A DNA stretch of 64,000 nt, taken from assembly GCF_030413635.1 (NCBI RefSeq), contig NZ_CP129235.1:2108001-2172000 (forward strand), read 5' to 3'. Numbering within the stretch: position 1 is the stretch's first letter; every line of letters starts with the position of its first letter. The translations under genes and the position numbers were made by a program. This document shows positions 62,319-64,000 of the stretch, piece after piece. This DNA is from Planococcus shenhongbingii (lineage in GTDB: Bacteria; Bacillota; Bacilli; Bacillales_A; Planococcaceae). The notes below the pieces were generated by a model, which had not been told where the DNA came from, made no database searches, and worked only from the letters and a program-made list of their open reading frames with translations.

Positions 62319-64000
62319 TTATATTTTGGCAACTAGCCCTTCAAACTTCGCATAGTTCACTGCTACACCATCATCCAAATCAATTTCAATCTGCATATCG
62401 GCCATGTGGTGTAACTTTTCATCATATGCTTTCAATTCATCGATTTTCTTATCAAGGGACTTCAATTCTTTCTTAGCGTCAGTAATTTCTTTTATCGTCG
62501 AATTACCATTAATGATGTTAAGCAAGTCTCTTTTTTCGGCATCCATACGAATCTGGACTTCGTGTAAATAGTCAGTACGAATGCGTGAGAGTGTTGTCTT
62601 ATCGTAGCGGTGCAAATAGATTAGACAATTGAATGCTTTCTCTTTACCAGATGTGAACAACCAGTAAATCGGTCGCTTTTTATATACTTGTATATGATCT
62701 TTATAGAAATCATTTAAGAAATAACGACGTAAAGTTTCTCTCGCTGTTTCATTATTTTTACTGCCAATTATATTAGCAATATATTCTAAATTTGCTTCCA
62801 AATTTTTCATTCCAAATGTCACTTGAACAAACGAAATTATCTTATTAACAATATCATCTTCAAAATATGAACCTGTTAGTACTGGGATAATATTATCTTT
62901 GTCTGGCAAAAAAGTTTTATGGAGTAATGAATCAAACTTTCCACCTGCATAAATTAACTTTTCTTCATCTATCGAATATCTTCCTACAGCACAACCTACA
63001 GCGTAAGATATGAACTCCTTAATCAAATCAGTCTCTTTTATATCTTCAGTAACATTTTTTTTATTTTTTATTTTTTCACTAGTTTCATTTAATGGAAAAC
63101 CGTATATTTGATTGAATTTATTACTAATACTCATTTCAACTTCATGTAAATTTTCAATTAATTCTTTTCGGTTTTCCTTAAAAGCTTCTATTGCTTCATG
63201 AAGGGAACTTTTTTTTGTTTTCAACAAAACATTAGAAGAAAAATCCCAAGACGTTTCCTTATAATCCCATTCTATTTTAGATAACTTTATACATTCTTCA
63301 ACTTCAGTTTTTATAATGTCTATTAAAGCATTATCATTTGGTATTATTACAGGTAAAGATTTTATAGTTCCTACTTCATAATTTAATGTTGGGCTAAGGG
63401 CTTTTAATAATTCAGTTATGATAGAAGAATTCAATAATCCAAGTATATATAAAGTATTATCATTAAGTTCAAAAATAGTACATCCTGCCACATCAAAAAT
63501 AGTTCCATTTTCTTGAATTCTTACAGAAAAATCTCCTGCAGTTATTTTCGACCAAGTAATGCCCTGTTTAAAATAGTATTCCTGATTCCAACACTCACTA
63601 TTTTTCTTTTCTATTAAACCTTCTTTTAATCTATCTAATTTATTTTGTTTAATATTAAATCCATTATCTTCCCAGTCTACAATATATTCTAGATTTCCAT
63701 ACCATTTTCTATATGTTCCCCCTTTGTTATAAGGAACCCATTTTCCTGAACGAAGAGATAATTCTTCTGCGTTTCTTGCATCTTTAATAAACTTATTAAT
63801 ATCAACCTCATGCCACATTCTTACAAACTTTTCATTTTCACCTGTTGCTAAACCTATTCGCGGCTTACCGAATTCTTCCAGCTTGTTTGCGTTATCAAAA
63901 ATTTCTATCCATCTGACATCAAGCCAATATGACAATGGGGAATCAGGTATTAATCGAAATAAATCAGAAGAAAGGAGACTATATTTTCTGCTTGCCTTTA
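62319..64000 (-). CDS. pglX: BREX adenine-specific DNA methyltransferase PglX, C-terminal part (cut by window edge)
   Basis: About 560 C-terminal residues are visible and the frame is open to base 64000 (upstream reads SSDLFRLIPDSPLSYW). Recognition-type segments: TWSKITAGDFSVRIQENGTI, LYILGLLNSSIITELLKALS and FTSGKEKAFNCLIYLHRYDK, then a C-terminal coiled region (KKELKSLDKKIDELKAYDEK). The catalytic NPPY-containing half lies outside the window. PglX methylates the host motif that marks self DNA in BREX. TTG at 63935 is not a start. Noticeably AT-rich between 62690 and 63900. Confidence 0.9.
   Translation of the reverse strand, partial: KASRKYSLLSSDLFRLIPDSPLSYWLDVRWIEIFDNANKLEEFGKPRIGLATGENEKFVRMWHEVDINKFIKDARNAEELSLRSGKWVPYNKGGTYRKWYGNLEYIVDWEDNGFNIKQNKLDRLKEGLIEKKNSECWNQEYYFKQGITWSKITAGDFSVRIQENGTIFDVAGCTIFELNDNTLYILGLLNSSIITELLKALSPTLNYEVGTIKSLPVIIPNDNALIDIIKTEVEECIKLSKIEWDYKETSWDFSSNVLLKTKKSSLHEAIEAFKENRKELIENLHEVEMSISNKFNQIYGFPLNETSEKIKNKKNVTEDIKETDLIKEFISYAVGCAVGRYSIDEEKLIYAGGKFDSLLHKTFLPDKDNIIPVLTGSYFEDDIVNKIISFVQVTFGMKNLEANLEYIANIIGSKNNETARETLRRYFLNDFYKDHIQVYKKRPIYWLFTSGKEKAFNCLIYLHRYDKTTLSRIRTDYLHEVQIRMDAEKRDLLNIINGNSTIKEITDAKKELKSLDKKIDELKAYDEKLHHMADMQIEIDLDDGVAVNYAKFEGLVAKI

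Noticed and set aside
1..64000. tRNA, rRNA or replication origin
   Set aside because: No cloverleaf, rRNA segment or DnaA-box cluster was recognised by eye; a tRNA scan would settle it.

Overview
The window reads as a chromosomal segment of a Gram-positive, spore-lineage member of the Bacillales, most likely a Planococcaceae (Planococcus/Sporosarcina-like). The evidence is gene content: a YyaC-like sporulation protein, a class D sortase, a FapR box in front of a FabH-type synthase, IDEAL-domain and RocB proteins, PPDK with its regulator, and strong AGGAGG-type ribosome sites. The genus is an inference. Nearly all genes lie on the minus strand.

Layout. 1-16 kb is ordinary chromosome: a cut metallophosphoesterase, a flavodoxin-like protein, an OmpR-type two-component pair, FabH with a FapR operator, an SGNH esterase, a class D sortase divergent from its probable CHRD-domain substrate, a frameshifted GNAT gene, yyaC, four small unknown genes, a CPBP protease, a DsbA/FrnE plus IDEAL operon and a GH3 glycosidase.

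16.2-41.5 kb is a large catabolic region made of three minus-strand operons plus regulators. Operon A (21.2 to 16.3 kb): two-component-type flavin monooxygenase, extradiol dioxygenase, C-C hydrolase, FAD dehydrogenase. Operon B (31.6 to 24.0 kb): a second dioxygenase, a stand-alone FAD synthetase, a PEP-mutase/isocitrate-lyase family protein, two FAD dehydrogenases, an SDR, a GlcG-like protein and an Asp/Glu-racemase-fold protein without catalytic cysteines. Operon C (38.8 to 32.5 kb): second hydrolase, second monooxygenase, third dioxygenase, flavin reductase, then the complete lower meta-cleavage route (hydratase, acylating acetaldehyde dehydrogenase, aldolase). The inferred chemistry is oxidation and desaturation of an alicyclic ring to a phenol (SDR plus KstD/TcuA-like flavoproteins), ortho-hydroxylation to a catechol, meta-cleavage, hydrolysis, and conversion of the hydroxypentadienoate to pyruvate and acetyl-CoA. 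A V4R-PucR regulator with the phenol-sensor zinc ligands and a GntR regulator with matching palindromes probably control it. Two cre-like sites suggest CcpA control. No transporter or CoA ligase is present.

41.6-53 kb is chromosomal again: a LacI regulator, PPDK and its PDRP regulator, alanine dehydrogenase, a truncated subtilase, RocB-like peptidase, an SGNH lipoprotein, an MDR oxidoreductase and a MalT-like remnant. 53.3-64 kb is a defence island: PD-(D/E)XK nuclease, Mrr-type endonuclease, a two-helix membrane protein directly behind brxL, then brxL, pglZ and the C-terminal part of pglX of a BREX type 1 system that runs off the right edge. IS-end-like repeats bracket the two nucleases.

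A structured repeat (conserved head plus hairpin with changing stem) sits at the boundaries of the catabolic operons. An exact inverted 31-nt copy pair brackets operon C and its regulator. This suggests modular assembly.
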